64,000 nt of DNA from Rosistilla carotiformis (GCF_007753095.1 NZ_CP036348.1:434001-498000); one strand, 5' to 3'. Counted from the first letter of the stretch, positions 35,994-45,562 are shown. Numbers and translations are program-made. The notes: a model not told the origin generated them from the letters alone.

Positions 35994-36680
35994 ATGCAAG
36001 TCCTTACCGCTCAATGCCCTTATTGTCAGAACAAAGTCGATAGCACGATCGAACATCTCGATGGACCGGTCGTCTGTCCCGAATGCGCAAAACCGTTTGA
36101 GATCGAAATTCCCACTGCGGTGGTCACTTCGGTTCAGGAGGTTGGTCGGGAATCGGTCAACGCCGATCGGATGGCGGCGGAGCCGAGCGAGCGGACGTTG
36201 GCGAAGGTTCATCCGGTTGTCTTTCGCGCTCGGCCTCTCGCCTCCTTGATCCTCGGGGCCCTCTTTTTGGTATCCCTGGTTGTCCTGATCGCGTCGCTGG
36301 CCGGAGCTTCGATCGCTGGCTACGCCTTTGATGAAAACGCGATGCTGGGGCCGGCGTCGCTGGTGACTTGGGGTTGCGGAATCGTGTTGCTGGTGATCGC
36401 TGGGGTCGTTGGGGTCTGGATGTTGGTCAGTCGGTTTACTACGTTGACGGTGACCGATGACCGCACGATCTATCAGGAGGGAATCATCTCGCGGGCGACC
36501 TCCGAAGTGCAACACAACGACGTTCGCAATATCCAACTGGACCAATCGTTCACGCAGCGGTTGCTGAACATCGGCGGTGTTGGGATCTCCAGTTCCGGCC
36601 AAGATGATTTGGAAGTGGTTGCCCATGGCTTGCCGCATCCCGAACGGATTATCCGCTTGATCCGCGAAAACCAGAGCTAG
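35994..36680 (+). CDS. Zinc-ribbon, two-TM, bacterial PH (bPH2) domain protein
   Basis: A 228-residue membrane protein. The N-terminal zinc ribbon has C8-x2-C11 and C28-x2-C31 ('CPYC', 'CPEC'). A linker, two TM segments (about residues 80-103 and 115-140) and a C-terminal bPH2/YdbT-like PH domain follow; the PH domain shows 'LTVTDDRTIYQEGIISRAT', 'EVQHNDVRNIQLDQSF' and 'ISSSGQDDLEVVAHGLP'. bPH2 proteins are usually inner-membrane proteins of unknown role. It is preceded by the large tandem repeat and followed by an unrelated gene 236 bp away. Confidence 0.9.
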   Translation: MQVLTAQCPYCQNKVDSTIEHLDGPVVCPECAKPFEIEIPTAVVTSVQEVGRESVNADRMAAEPSERTLAKVHPVVFRARPLASLILGALFLVSLVVLIASLAGASIAGYAFDENAMLGPASLVTWGCGIVLLVIAGVVGVWMLVSRFTTLTVTDDRTIYQEGIISRATSEVQHNDVRNIQLDQSFTQRLLNIGGVGISSSGQDDLEVVAHGLPHPERIIRLIRENQS

Positions 36681-36915
36681 GGAGAGCCTACGTTTCCGTG
36701 TCGCCCCGATCGTGGAAGGGGGAGCCGAGGCGGGGAATTGCGGCGGCTGCGGTCGCTTGATTCCGGTTGCGTTTGGTGGGGCCGGAGGTTGATGGGTGAA
36801 CGTCCGTGCTGGCCTCTCTGCCTTCATTTGCGTCGACCGGTTGATGAGGGAGGTCGCTTTGAGAACAATGCGTTTACCTATCTTCCCATCTTTCCCACCA
36901 ACGAAGTGAGTCAAC

Positions 36916-38091
36916 GTGACTGTTTTTCGGATCGCCTGCTGCTGTGTCGTCGCATTGCTCTTTTGCCTTTCTCGCGATGCGGTCGCCCACGAGGGACACG
37001 ACCACGGTACCTCAAAAAAGAATGGCTCAGCCCCTGTGGATGCAATGCAAAATACTTTCGAAGCCAACGGCAAGAGCTACGTTTGGAAGCACCGCCCCGA
37101 TCTCGGGAAGCAGTCCGAAGCGATGATCGCTGCGGCCAAAGGGGGCCTGCACAACAACGCCGATCGCGATTCGTCGACTGGCGAGATCGTGACTGTTGTC
37201 GCCAAGCATGGCTTGGTGACGCTCGACCCCGAAATGAAAGAGTGGACGCTGGTCGAAGGGCAGGATCCGCTGTTCGCCGCCGGCATGAACGCTCACGGGA
37301 CCGATTGTTTCATGATCGAGGATCAGTCCTATTGGGCTTTCAGTTCGACCAATACTGGCAGCGTCGTCGTCTCGCAGCGTGGCAAAGTGATCGCTCAGTT
37401 GACGCAGCCCAAGGGGGATGAGTTCGACAACCCAACGGTGAACGCATATTTCGCTGCCGGTGGCCGGTTCACTCCCTGCGACGTCGTCTATCTTCCAGTT
37501 GCCAAGCGGTTGGTCGTCGTGATCGGTTACGCTCCGGGCGACTTCGCTCTTTCGGCGGAAATCCGCGATGGCAAGTGGCAATGGGGCGGTCCCGCTTGGG
37601 GCGGCAAGGAGCAGGTCGGTGGTGTCTTCAGCACCGCGCATGGCGTTCAGGTGGCGACCGAAGCGGGGCAGGAGATCGTCGAAGTTGCATCGCGCAGCCA
37701 TGGCCGCGTCTTTGCATTCACATCCAGCGGGGCTCAGATCAAGATGCCGGGCGCCGATGCCAAGTATTATCTCGACCTGCCCAAGGGATCGACTCCCTGC
37801 AACATCTCGCACATCGGTTCGAGCATGTTCCTGCCGCTGTTGAATCCACTGGCGTCGACCAAGGGGCTGGCACCGTTGTTGGTGATGGATGGTGGCAAGC
37901 CATCGGGAATGTTGGTTCCCGCGACTTACGAAACCTTGGGTTACATGCATCACATGCACGGCTTCTGCCCCGTGGAACGAGACGGCACGCTGTATGGCGT
38001 CGTTCTTTCCTGGCCCAATGGTGGCGAAAACGCTGCCGGCAAACGGAACGACGGTCAAATTGCGATCTTCGAAGCTGTCGAGCAGAAGTAG
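36916..38091 (+). CDS. Exported hypothetical protein with HEGHDHG after signal peptide
   Basis: A 391-residue protein starting at GTG. The signal peptide ('RIACCCVVALLFCLSRDAVA') is followed immediately by 'HEGHDHG', a metal-binding-like motif. The body is beta-rich (repeats such as 'HGLVTLDPEMKEWTLVEGQD', 'SYWAFSSTNTGSVVVSQRG'), reminiscent of a beta-propeller, and contains 'YMHHMHGFCPVERDGTLYGV'. I do not recognise a named family. A role in metal or redox sensing is a guess based on the His motif. It is convergent with the PAS-AraC regulator. Confidence 0.72.
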   Translation: MTVFRIACCCVVALLFCLSRDAVAHEGHDHGTSKKNGSAPVDAMQNTFEANGKSYVWKHRPDLGKQSEAMIAAAKGGLHNNADRDSSTGEIVTVVAKHGLVTLDPEMKEWTLVEGQDPLFAAGMNAHGTDCFMIEDQSYWAFSSTNTGSVVVSQRGKVIAQLTQPKGDEFDNPTVNAYFAAGGRFTPCDVVYLPVAKRLVVVIGYAPGDFALSAEIRDGKWQWGGPAWGGKEQVGGVFSTAHGVQVATEAGQEIVEVASRSHGRVFAFTSSGAQIKMPGADAKYYLDLPKGSTPCNISHIGSSMFLPLLNPLASTKGLAPLLVMDGGKPSGMLVPATYETLGYMHHMHGFCPVERDGTLYGVVLSWPNGGENAAGKRNDGQIAIFEAVEQK

Positions 38092-38105
38092 TTTAATCGC
38101 GTCCA

Positions 38106-38127
38106 GGCACTGCGGGACCGCTGTGCC
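38106..38127. terminator. Hairpin between convergent genes
   Basis: GGCACTGCGG pairs with CCGCTGTGCC with one mismatch around a minimal loop and is followed by TTGGTTGCTTT. It lies 15 bp after the exported-protein stop and 68 bp before the end of the convergent regulator gene. Confidence 0.45.
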
Positions 38128-38194
38128 TTGGTTGCTTTCCCCGCCGCAGAGCGAATGGTCGCGCTGCGCTGCCTTGCTTGCAGTCGATCGGACG

Positions 38195-38938
38195 TTAGCG
38201 GACAAAGCGTTTTCGGTAAGCGGCGGGAGTGATTCCTGTTGTTTCGCGGAAACGCTTGGTTAGGTGGCTCTGGTCGGTATAGCCGACGTCCAACGCGATC
38301 TCGGCAAGCGTGCGAGACGATGTCGTCAGCAACCGCTGCGCCGCCTGGATTCGTATCGAGCGCAGGTACTGGGTGGGCGACATCCGCAGCAGTTGTTGGA
38401 ACCTGCGGTTGAAGTGCGTCGAGGAGAGGCCTGCTAGTTTCGCCATCTCGGGCATGACGATCGGTTCGCAGTAGTGCTGCTCGATGTATCTGGCGGCTGG
38501 CAGTAGTTCCTGCAGGTGCGTCGCAAGTTCTTTTTGTTGTTCCACGCGGTACATCGCGCCGGCGATTCCGATCACGTCGCCGCGAAGATCCAATAGCGGC
38601 GTCTTGGTGGAGACGTACCATCGGGGGACGCTGCGACGGTGAAGCACCAGCCAGATCTGGCCCGGTAAAGGGCGGCGGTCGCGGATCACGCGTTGGTCTT
38701 CGCTGATGTACGCTTCGGCCATGACCGGCGGGTGGAAGTCGCGGTCGGTCTTGCCCAGAGCTTCCGATTCGCAAGAAATTCCGTGGTTCTCCAGGAACAT
38801 CGCGTTCACCTTCACAAACCGACTGTCACAATCCTTGGCGTAAAAGTAGGTCTGAGGTAGGGCGTCAAAAAGTGCAAAAAGCGATTGCAGCGAGGGATTG
38901 CGGGCGAAGAATTTCTCTTGGATGGAAGTATCGGCCAT
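38195..38938 (-). CDS. PAS-AraC family transcriptional regulator
   Basis: A 247-residue regulator. An N-terminal PAS-fold domain (about residues 22-125; 'LPQTYFYAKDCDSRFVKVNA', 'WYVSTKTPLLDLRGDVIGIA') senses a ligand or signal. The C-terminal AraC/XylS DNA-binding domain (about residues 145-247) has two HTH units, including 'MPEMAKLAGLSSTHFNRRFQ' and 'LAEIALDVGYTDQSHLTKRF'. ATG 38938 is chosen because residues upstream (frame open to 39370) are not PAS-like. Divergent from the DUF1553 gene at 39008 (69-bp gap), which makes that operon a plausible target (inference). Confidence 0.93.
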   Translation of the reverse strand: MADTSIQEKFFARNPSLQSLFALFDALPQTYFYAKDCDSRFVKVNAMFLENHGISCESEALGKTDRDFHPPVMAEAYISEDQRVIRDRRPLPGQIWLVLHRRSVPRWYVSTKTPLLDLRGDVIGIAGAMYRVEQQKELATHLQELLPAARYIEQHYCEPIVMPEMAKLAGLSSTHFNRRFQQLLRMSPTQYLRSIRIQAAQRLLTTSSRTLAEIALDVGYTDQSHLTKRFRETTGITPAAYRKRFVR

Positions 38939-39007
38939 GGTCAAATCATACCAAGGCGAGGGTTTCGTGTCCAAGCGATCTGCAGCCACGGTGGCTAATA
39001 TGAAGCG

Positions 39008-42000
39008 ATGCACTTCATGAAAACTACACGATTTCCCATCGAGGCTTCTGTGCGGAGATTGGTTTGCCTTACCGTCGTCGGTCTGTTTTTCAGCTTGTTC
39101 GTCAGCGGAGGTTCCGGTCGCGCGGAGGCTGATGATGCGATCGGATTCTCGCAGGCTATCCTGCCGCTGCTCTCGGATCGCTGCTTTCATTGCCACGGGC
39201 CCGATGAGGGGACTCGCGAGGCGGATCTTCGGTTGGATATCGAAGCGGGGGCGAAAGCCGATCTCGGAGGCTATCGGCCGATTACCGCGGGGGATCTCGA
39301 CGCCAGTGAGGTCTGGCAAAGGATCGTTTCGGATGATCCCGATCTCGTGATGCCGCCGCCCGATTCGCATCGCAAGCCGTTAACCGAAGGGGAGCGGGCG
39401 GCGATCCGGCAGTGGATTTTCGAAGGTGCTAAATGGGGGAAACATTGGTCGTTTGAACCGCCGCAGCGCGGGCAGGTGCCGACGTCGGCGGCGCATCCGA
39501 TCGATGCGTTTGTTCGCGATTTGCTGCAGAGAGAAGGCTTGCAGCCGTCGCCGCGAGCCGCTGCTGCGACGCAGATCCGTCGCTTGGCGTTCAGTCTGAC
39601 CGGGATGTCCCCCGACGCCGCGGTGATGGATGCGTTTGTCGATTCGCCATCGGACGAAGCGTGGCAGGAAGCTGTCGACAGGATGCTGGAGTCGCCGCAA
39701 CATGCCGAGCGGATGGCAATGTGGTGGTTGGATGCGGCGCGTTATTCCGATTCCGATGGGTTTCAGATCGATGCCACTCGGCAGAACTGGCCGTGGCGCG
39801 ATTGGGTGATCGATGCGTTTCAGAAGAACATGCCGTTTGATCGGTTCACGATCGAACAGTTTGCCGGCGACCTGCTGCCCGACGCCACGGCCGAACAGAT
39901 TCTTGCAACCTGTTTTCACCGCAATCACATGACCAACGGTGAAGGCGGCCGCGATCCCGAGGAGTCGCGCGTCGACTATGTGATCGATCGTGTGAATACC
40001 GTCGGTACGGTCTGGTTGGGGCTGACACTCGGTTGCACCCAATGCCATTCGCACAAGTTTGATCCGATCAGCCACCGCGACTACTACGCCGTCTCGGCCT
40101 TCTTCAACAGCATCGATGAGGATGGCAAGGCGGGAATGGGGGCGAAGCCCTATCTGGAATACACTTCGCCCAAAGCCGAGCAGGCTGTCGAGGAGCTTGC
40201 CGAGTTTGTCGCCAAGTGTGAAACGGACGAAGCCGCCGAGCGAGCGGCTGCCGAGTCGCGGTTCCAGGTTTGGTTGCAAGACCAGCGGCGGAACGCTCTC
40301 GATCCGTCCGCCTATCAGCCGTGGTGGGTTCCTGAATCGGTCCAGGTCAGCAGCAGCGAGGGGACGGTTTTTGAAGTCGATAGCGAGCAGGTTGTCGTGG
40401 CATCGGGCCCCGATACGCCTCGCGACGATTATCGGATCGAGCTGGAAGTTCCCGCGGGGATGCGGCAGGTGAGCGGATGGAAGATTGAGGTCTTGCCAGA
40501 CGCATCCCATGTCGACGGTCGCTACACGCGTTTCGGGACCGGCGACTTTACGCTGACCAGTGTGAAACTGTCGGGCAAACGGACCAGCAGTCCGATCGAG
40601 ATGGAGTTGCCGCTCGCCCGGGCGACAGCCGATTTTGAACCGCAGAAAGAACGCAAATCGGTTTGGGACCGTCGCTACGCCAACATCGCCGAGACGTTAA
40701 ACGATGACGCTCGCGATGGTTGGACTTCCGAAGGGGCGGATGCCAATCAGTCGCGGGTTGGCGTTTACGAACTGACGTCGCCATGGGAGGTTCAGCCGGG
40801 GGATCGTTTGGTTGTCGTCTTTCAGCAACGGTCGACGCACGGCCACGCGAACATTGGAAAGTTTCGGATCGCGTTGGCATCGGAGTTGGGCGAGACTGTG
40901 CGGCGGGCCGACGGCGGTTCACCGATGCGAGACTGGTTGGAGTCGCTGGCGGATGCTACCGATTCGGAGAAGGGGGAGACGATTCCCGACGACTTGCGGA
41001 AGCGATTGTTGGACCAGTTTCTGTTGAGCGATTACGTGTACCAAGAACAGCACCAGCGGTTGCAGCAGGCGCGGCGGCAGTTGAAGGCGGTCCGCGGTCA
41101 GACGAAGCCCCGCAAGGTGATGGTGTTGAAGGATCGCGAGACGCCGCGGAAAACACATGTGTTGCAGCGAGGCGTTTGGGACGCGAAGGGAGAAGAGGTT
41201 TCGCCGGGTGTGCTTCCCAGCGTGTTCGATTGGCCGCAAGAGGATTTGGCGACGCGGTTGGACCTGGCGCGGTGGCTGGTCGATTCCAAGAACCCGCTGA
41301 CCGCACGGGTGATCGTGAATCAGATGTGGCAGATGATGTTCGGTTCGGGGCTGGTTCGGACTCCCGACGACTTCGGTTTGCAGGGAGAGTTGCCGACACA
41401 TCCCCGCTTGTTGGATTGGTTGGCGGTAGAGCTGATCGAAGCTGACTGGGATCTGCGGCACGTGCTGCGATTGATCGCGACCAGCGAGACGTTTCGTCAA
41501 TCGAGCGTCGCGTCGGCGTCGCTGCGGGAGCGCGATGCGGATAACCGGTTGCTGTCCCGCTATCCTCGGCGGCGCTTGCCGGCGTGGATGTTGCGCGACA
41601 ATGCGTTGAAGGTTTCGGGGGTGCTGAATTCGACCGTCGGTGGCCCGCCGGTGTACCCCTACCAACCGCCCGGTGTCTGGTCGGAAATCACGATGGGGCG
41701 ATTTGATTACGATCCCAGCTTAGGACCGGCGCAGTACCGTCGCACGCTGTATTCGTTTTGGCGTCGGTCGGTCGCGCCGACCTTCTTGTTCGACAGCGCT
41801 CAGCGCCGTGTCTGCGAAACCGGTGTGCGGTTGACCAACACGCCACTGCAGGCACTGACGCTGATGAACGATCAGACGATGCTCGAAGCGTCGCGCAGCT
41901 TGGCTGATTTGTCGGGCGACGCGGGGCAAACTGAATTTGCACAGCAGTTGGCGGTTCGCGTTTTGGGGCGGTCGTTGGACGAATCGGAGTTGGTGGAAGT

Positions 42001-42178
42001 GCTGCGAGTGTACGAGCGGACGCTGCAGACGTTCGATCGTCAGCCCGAGGCCGCGGCGCGTTACGTGACCGTGGGGCAGCGACCCAAGGTGTCGCCGGAG
42101 GCGGCGCCGCGCGTGGCGGCTTGGATGACGGTGGCCAGTTTGTTGATGAACCTTGACGAAGCGATCAGTTATGAATGA
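39008..42178 (+). CDS. PSD1-type DUF1549/DUF1553 cytochrome-domain protein
   Basis: A 1056-residue exported protein. A signal segment ('LVCLTVVGLFFSLFVSGGSG') is followed by the PSCyt1 heme site C59-F-H-C62-H63 ('RCFHCHGPDEGTR'), DUF1549 ('HPIDAFVRDLLQREGLQPSP', 'MAMWWLDAARYSDSDGFQID'), a middle beta-domain and DUF1553 ('NPLTARVIVNQMWQMMFGSG', 'VAPTFLFDSAQRRVCETGVR'). The stop overlaps the start of the DUF1501 gene by 8 bp, so they are translationally coupled. Expression may be controlled by the divergent PAS-AraC gene. The biochemical role of the class is unknown. Confidence 0.95.
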   Translation: MHFMKTTRFPIEASVRRLVCLTVVGLFFSLFVSGGSGRAEADDAIGFSQAILPLLSDRCFHCHGPDEGTREADLRLDIEAGAKADLGGYRPITAGDLDASEVWQRIVSDDPDLVMPPPDSHRKPLTEGERAAIRQWIFEGAKWGKHWSFEPPQRGQVPTSAAHPIDAFVRDLLQREGLQPSPRAAAATQIRRLAFSLTGMSPDAAVMDAFVDSPSDEAWQEAVDRMLESPQHAERMAMWWLDAARYSDSDGFQIDATRQNWPWRDWVIDAFQKNMPFDRFTIEQFAGDLLPDATAEQILATCFHRNHMTNGEGGRDPEESRVDYVIDRVNTVGTVWLGLTLGCTQCHSHKFDPISHRDYYAVSAFFNSIDEDGKAGMGAKPYLEYTSPKAEQAVEELAEFVAKCETDEAAERAAAESRFQVWLQDQRRNALDPSAYQPWWVPESVQVSSSEGTVFEVDSEQVVVASGPDTPRDDYRIELEVPAGMRQVSGWKIEVLPDASHVDGRYTRFGTGDFTLTSVKLSGKRTSSPIEMELPLARATADFEPQKERKSVWDRRYANIAETLNDDARDGWTSEGADANQSRVGVYELTSPWEVQPGDRLVVVFQQRSTHGHANIGKFRIALASELGETVRRADGGSPMRDWLESLADATDSEKGETIPDDLRKRLLDQFLLSDYVYQEQHQRLQQARRQLKAVRGQTKPRKVMVLKDRETPRKTHVLQRGVWDAKGEEVSPGVLPSVFDWPQEDLATRLDLARWLVDSKNPLTARVIVNQMWQMMFGSGLVRTPDDFGLQGELPTHPRLLDWLAVELIEADWDLRHVLRLIATSETFRQSSVASASLRERDADNRLLSRYPRRRLPAWMLRDNALKVSGVLNSTVGGPPVYPYQPPGVWSEITMGRFDYDPSLGPAQYRRTLYSFWRRSVAPTFLFDSAQRRVCETGVRLTNTPLQALTLMNDQTMLEASRSLADLSGDAGQTEFAQQLAVRVLGRSLDESELVEVLRVYERTLQTFDRQPEAAARYVTVGQRPKVSPEAAPRVAAWMTVASLLMNLDEAISYE

Positions 42179-43598
42179 GCAAATGATTTCGAGACGACAG
42201 TTTATCGGTTCGGGCGGGTTCAGTCTCGGCGCGATCGCCGCCGGTTCGTTGCTTGCCAGCGAGTCGGGCGACGCGAGTTCAGCGATTGAGGCCTCGCTGC
42301 CTCATTTTGCACCGAAGGCCAAGCGGGTCATCTTCCTAACGCAGTCGGGCGGGCCGTCGCAGATCGAGCTGTTCGATCACAAGCCGCAGCTGGGCAAATT
42401 GGCTGGGACCGAATTGCCCGATAGCGTTCGCCAGGGGCAGCGTTTGACGGGGATGACTAAGAACCAGAAGCAATTGATCTTGCCATCGGTTGCCAAGTTT
42501 CGGCGGCACGGTCGATGTGGCGCGATGGTCGGGGAGTGGTTACCGCATCTCGGCGCGATCGCCGACGAAGTCTGTTTCGTCAAGTCGATGGTGACCGATC
42601 AGATCAACCATGCTCCCGCGATGACGAAGTTTTTGACTGGCCATCAATTGGTGGGGCGGCCGAGTTTCGGATGCTGGGCAAGCTACGGGCTGGGGAGCGA
42701 GAACAAGAATCTTCCCGACTACGTTGTCATGTTGTCGCGGATGCAGCGCGGCAGCGATCAGCCGCTGTACGACCATTATTGGGGGAGTGGTTTTTTGCCT
42801 TCGGAGCATCAGGGCGTCAAGCTGCGTAGCGCTCGCGATCCGGTTTTGTATCTGAAGGATCCCGACGGATTCCCGCGAGAATTGCGACGCGAGATGCTCG
42901 ATGCCCTCGGTTCGTTGAACGGCAAGCATTTCGAAGCGACCGCCGATCCCGAGATCGAATCGCGGATCGAGCAGTATGAGATGGCGTTTCGAATGCAGGC
43001 AAGCGTCCCCGAGTTGACCGATCTGAGCGATGAACCGGGATCGGTCTTCGATATGTATGGGCCCGATTCAAGGCGTCCGGGGAGCTATGCGGCCAACTGT
43101 ATCCTGGCCCGCCGAATGGCTCAGCGCGGGGTACGTTTTATCCAGCTGTTTCATCCCGACTGGGATCATCATTCTCGACTGAGTTCGTGGTGTGTGTCGC
43201 GTTGTATGGACACCGATCAGGCGAGTGCGGCGTTGGTTTTGGATCTGAAGCGGCACGGTTTGCTGGACGATACGCTGGTGATCTGGGGGGGCGAATTTGG
43301 CCGTGGGGTAGCGGGGCAGGGGGATTGGCAATCGCCCAACGCGGGCCGCGATCATCATCCGCGATGCTTTACGGTCTGGATGGCTGGGGCGGGGATCAAG
43401 CCCGGCTTCAGCTACGGAGCGACCGACGACTTCAGCTACAACGTGGTCGAAAACCCCGTGCACGTTCACGACTTGCACGCCACCGCGCTACATCTTTTGG
43501 GGATCGATCACCAGCGGTTTACTCATCGACACCAAGGGCTCGATTTCCGGTTGACCGGTGTCGAGCCTGCGCGTGTCGTTAATGAGCTGATCGTTTGA
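42171..43598 (+). CDS. DUF1501 domain protein, Tat-like signal
   Basis: A 475-residue protein. The twin-arginine signal 'ISRRQFIGSGGFSLGAIAAG' follows the ATG at 42171, which overlaps the previous stop by 8 bp. The DUF1501 body has 'VIFLTQSGGPSQIELFDHKP', 'FIQLFHPDWDHHSRLS', 'DTLVIWGGEFGRGVAGQGD' and 'VHDLHATALHLLGIDHQRFT'. It is the paired partner of the upstream cytochrome-domain gene. No catalytic sulfatase signature is visible. Role unproven. Confidence 0.94.
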   Translation: MNEQMISRRQFIGSGGFSLGAIAAGSLLASESGDASSAIEASLPHFAPKAKRVIFLTQSGGPSQIELFDHKPQLGKLAGTELPDSVRQGQRLTGMTKNQKQLILPSVAKFRRHGRCGAMVGEWLPHLGAIADEVCFVKSMVTDQINHAPAMTKFLTGHQLVGRPSFGCWASYGLGSENKNLPDYVVMLSRMQRGSDQPLYDHYWGSGFLPSEHQGVKLRSARDPVLYLKDPDGFPRELRREMLDALGSLNGKHFEATADPEIESRIEQYEMAFRMQASVPELTDLSDEPGSVFDMYGPDSRRPGSYAANCILARRMAQRGVRFIQLFHPDWDHHSRLSSWCVSRCMDTDQASAALVLDLKRHGLLDDTLVIWGGEFGRGVAGQGDWQSPNAGRDHHPRCFTVWMAGAGIKPGFSYGATDDFSYNVVENPVHVHDLHATALHLLGIDHQRFTHRHQGLDFRLTGVEPARVVNELIV

Positions 43599-43624
43599 TC
43601 GATCGCTCGGTAGGAGGCGACGAT

Positions 43625-45562
43625 CTATCGTCCTCGGCGTCCGGCGTTGGCTTGGTACCAGCGGCCGAAGGCGGTTAACACATCCTTAGGTTGGCCACCG
43701 TAGGCGGTCACGAAGGCGGTGCCAAAGTCTTTGCCGGCGGCGAGTTCGTTGATCAGTTTGTCGAACTTCGGCTTGTAAGCTCGATCGATCAGGAACTGCC
43801 CGATCGCGTACGAAATCAGATCGGCTTGGTTCGGTGGCAGTTTGTTGGTGAGCAATTGCTCGGGCTTGCTGAAGGCTGCCAGCGCCACGGGAAGTTCTTC
43901 GTTCCAGGTGTCGACGGTTTCGTTGTCGCGACCGGCAGATTTTGCAAACGCAGCTCGTCCGATTCCTTCACTGAGCCAGTGCGGAACGTCTCCCGTCTCG
44001 GCGACCAGCAGGCTGGTCAGTGGGCCGATCAGTCGCGATTTGATCTGCGCATCCTCGTCGTTGGGGGTGACGACAATTGCCGCGTAGGCATCCAGGCCGT
44101 CGTAACGCCAGTGCTGGGTCCAGTCCTGCGGAAGGGAGCGGCCCTCGATCATCCGGCCAAATTCGCTGTAGTCGTAGCGACGCGGGAAGGCGAAGATGGT
44201 CGCGCGGCCTTTGAAGGTTGATTGGCCCTGTTTTTCAGGGCGGCGGACGATTCCCTTGGCATCGGACAACGCGGCTTCGGCTTGTTCGGCGACGGCTTTG
44301 AGCGTGTTGGGGCCGACGCTGCCGACGACGTAAAAGTTGTCCGTTTCGATCTGTGTCGGCTCATCTTCGGGGCTGCCCATCTTCCAATTGTGATCGGCCA
44401 TCTCGGTGCGGCGTTGCATCAGTTCTTCGTGCGTCGCGTCGCGCGCCCAGGCCAGCGCGGTCATCACGCGAAGCGGCTGGTCGGGGCTTTTGCCATCCAG
44501 CGTCGCTCCTTCTTGGATCCAGGTGCTGATCATTTGGATCTGTTCGTCGGAAAGGGGAGGGCGTCCGCCGGCGGGCATGCGGTTGCCTCCTTCGCCTTTG
44601 ATTCGCTGCAACAGCAGGCTCATGTCCGCCTTGCCCGGCATCACGATCGGGCCACTGTCGCCGCCGCGGTTCAACTGGGCGAACGTGTCCATCCGCAGGC
44701 CGCCTTGGGTTTGCATCGCGTCGATATGGCATCCGTTGCAGTTTTGGACCAGGATCGATGCGACGTCTTTGGCAAAGCTGACCGATTCTTTGCCTGTCGA
44801 TTGGCGGATCGCGGCCGCTGGCGTGCGAGCGGGTTGGCCGGCCGTCGTTGCAAAGGAGGTTAATTGCATCGCGGTATCGGCACCGTCGTATTTCGCTCCG
44901 GCGGCGACCCAGACGCTCAATTTCTTTAGTTCCGCCGCGGGGATTCCGTTTCCGTTGGGGGGCATGCTGCCCGTTGCGATCGCTTCGATCAACCGGCTGC
45001 CTTCGGGGCTGCCTGGAGCGACGACGATGCCGATTGCAGGGCCCTTCATCAGCGTTGCGTAGTCGGACATGCTGAAGTCGCCGCGATTGCCGGTCACGTG
45101 ACAGCGTCCGCAGCGTTGGACCAAGATCGGAGCCACTTCTTTGGTGAAACTGATCCCTTCGGTCGCTGGTTCGGGGGCTGGCTTGGCTGGAGCTTCCGGT
45201 TTGGGGGCTGCCATCGGTTGGGGCGGCTCAGGTTTTGCGAACGGAGCCAAGCGGATGCCTTCGAGTTCCAGAAGCGCGTGAGCCCGGCCGATCCGCGTGA
45301 ACAGCGAATCGGCTTCGCGAAACAGCTGCATGTCCCCTTCGGCAACCAATTTTTCCAGCCGCGATTGGGCTTCTTCGACCAATTTGCCCGACTCTTCGAA
45401 TTTGCCTTGCAGGTAGTTTTCGCCGGCGTTTTTGATGATCCCACCGACTTGAGTCAGTTCGATGCGTTGGGCGCGGGTGATCACGGCCCAGGCGGGCTGC
45501 GCGATCGTTAGCGATCCGCTGGCCAACAGCATGACGATCGCGATTCGTTGGAATATGGACAT
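43625..45562 (-). CDS. Diheme-domain protein with degenerate peptidase-like C-terminus
   Basis: A 645-residue exported protein (signal peptide 1-26). After a helical region and a Pro/Ala/Lys linker come two PSCyt1-like c-type heme domains, C151-x2-C154-H155 ('CGRCHVTGNRGDF') and C275-x2-C278-H279 ('CNGCHIDAMQTQGG'). The C-terminal 240 residues look like the DUF1570/gluzincin-like peptidase domain seen in planctomycetes, including 'VPHWLSEGIGRAAF' (the Trp-Leu-x-Glu-Gly part), but I see no HExxH in the expected place, so catalysis is doubtful. Monocistronic by context; convergent with the DUF1501 gene. Confidence 0.8.
   Translation of the reverse strand: MSIFQRIAIVMLLASGSLTIAQPAWAVITRAQRIELTQVGGIIKNAGENYLQGKFEESGKLVEEAQSRLEKLVAEGDMQLFREADSLFTRIGRAHALLELEGIRLAPFAKPEPPQPMAAPKPEAPAKPAPEPATEGISFTKEVAPILVQRCGRCHVTGNRGDFSMSDYATLMKGPAIGIVVAPGSPEGSRLIEAIATGSMPPNGNGIPAAELKKLSVWVAAGAKYDGADTAMQLTSFATTAGQPARTPAAAIRQSTGKESVSFAKDVASILVQNCNGCHIDAMQTQGGLRMDTFAQLNRGGDSGPIVMPGKADMSLLLQRIKGEGGNRMPAGGRPPLSDEQIQMISTWIQEGATLDGKSPDQPLRVMTALAWARDATHEELMQRRTEMADHNWKMGSPEDEPTQIETDNFYVVGSVGPNTLKAVAEQAEAALSDAKGIVRRPEKQGQSTFKGRATIFAFPRRYDYSEFGRMIEGRSLPQDWTQHWRYDGLDAYAAIVVTPNDEDAQIKSRLIGPLTSLLVAETGDVPHWLSEGIGRAAFAKSAGRDNETVDTWNEELPVALAAFSKPEQLLTNKLPPNQADLISYAIGQFLIDRAYKPKFDKLINELAAGKDFGTAFVTAYGGQPKDVLTAFGRWYQANAGRRGR

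Noticed and set aside
35715-37073. Leftward 452-residue frame.
   Set aside because: It runs antisense through the tandem repeat and the bPH2 gene; repeat translation gives the artefact 'HRVHRAHRENQ'.
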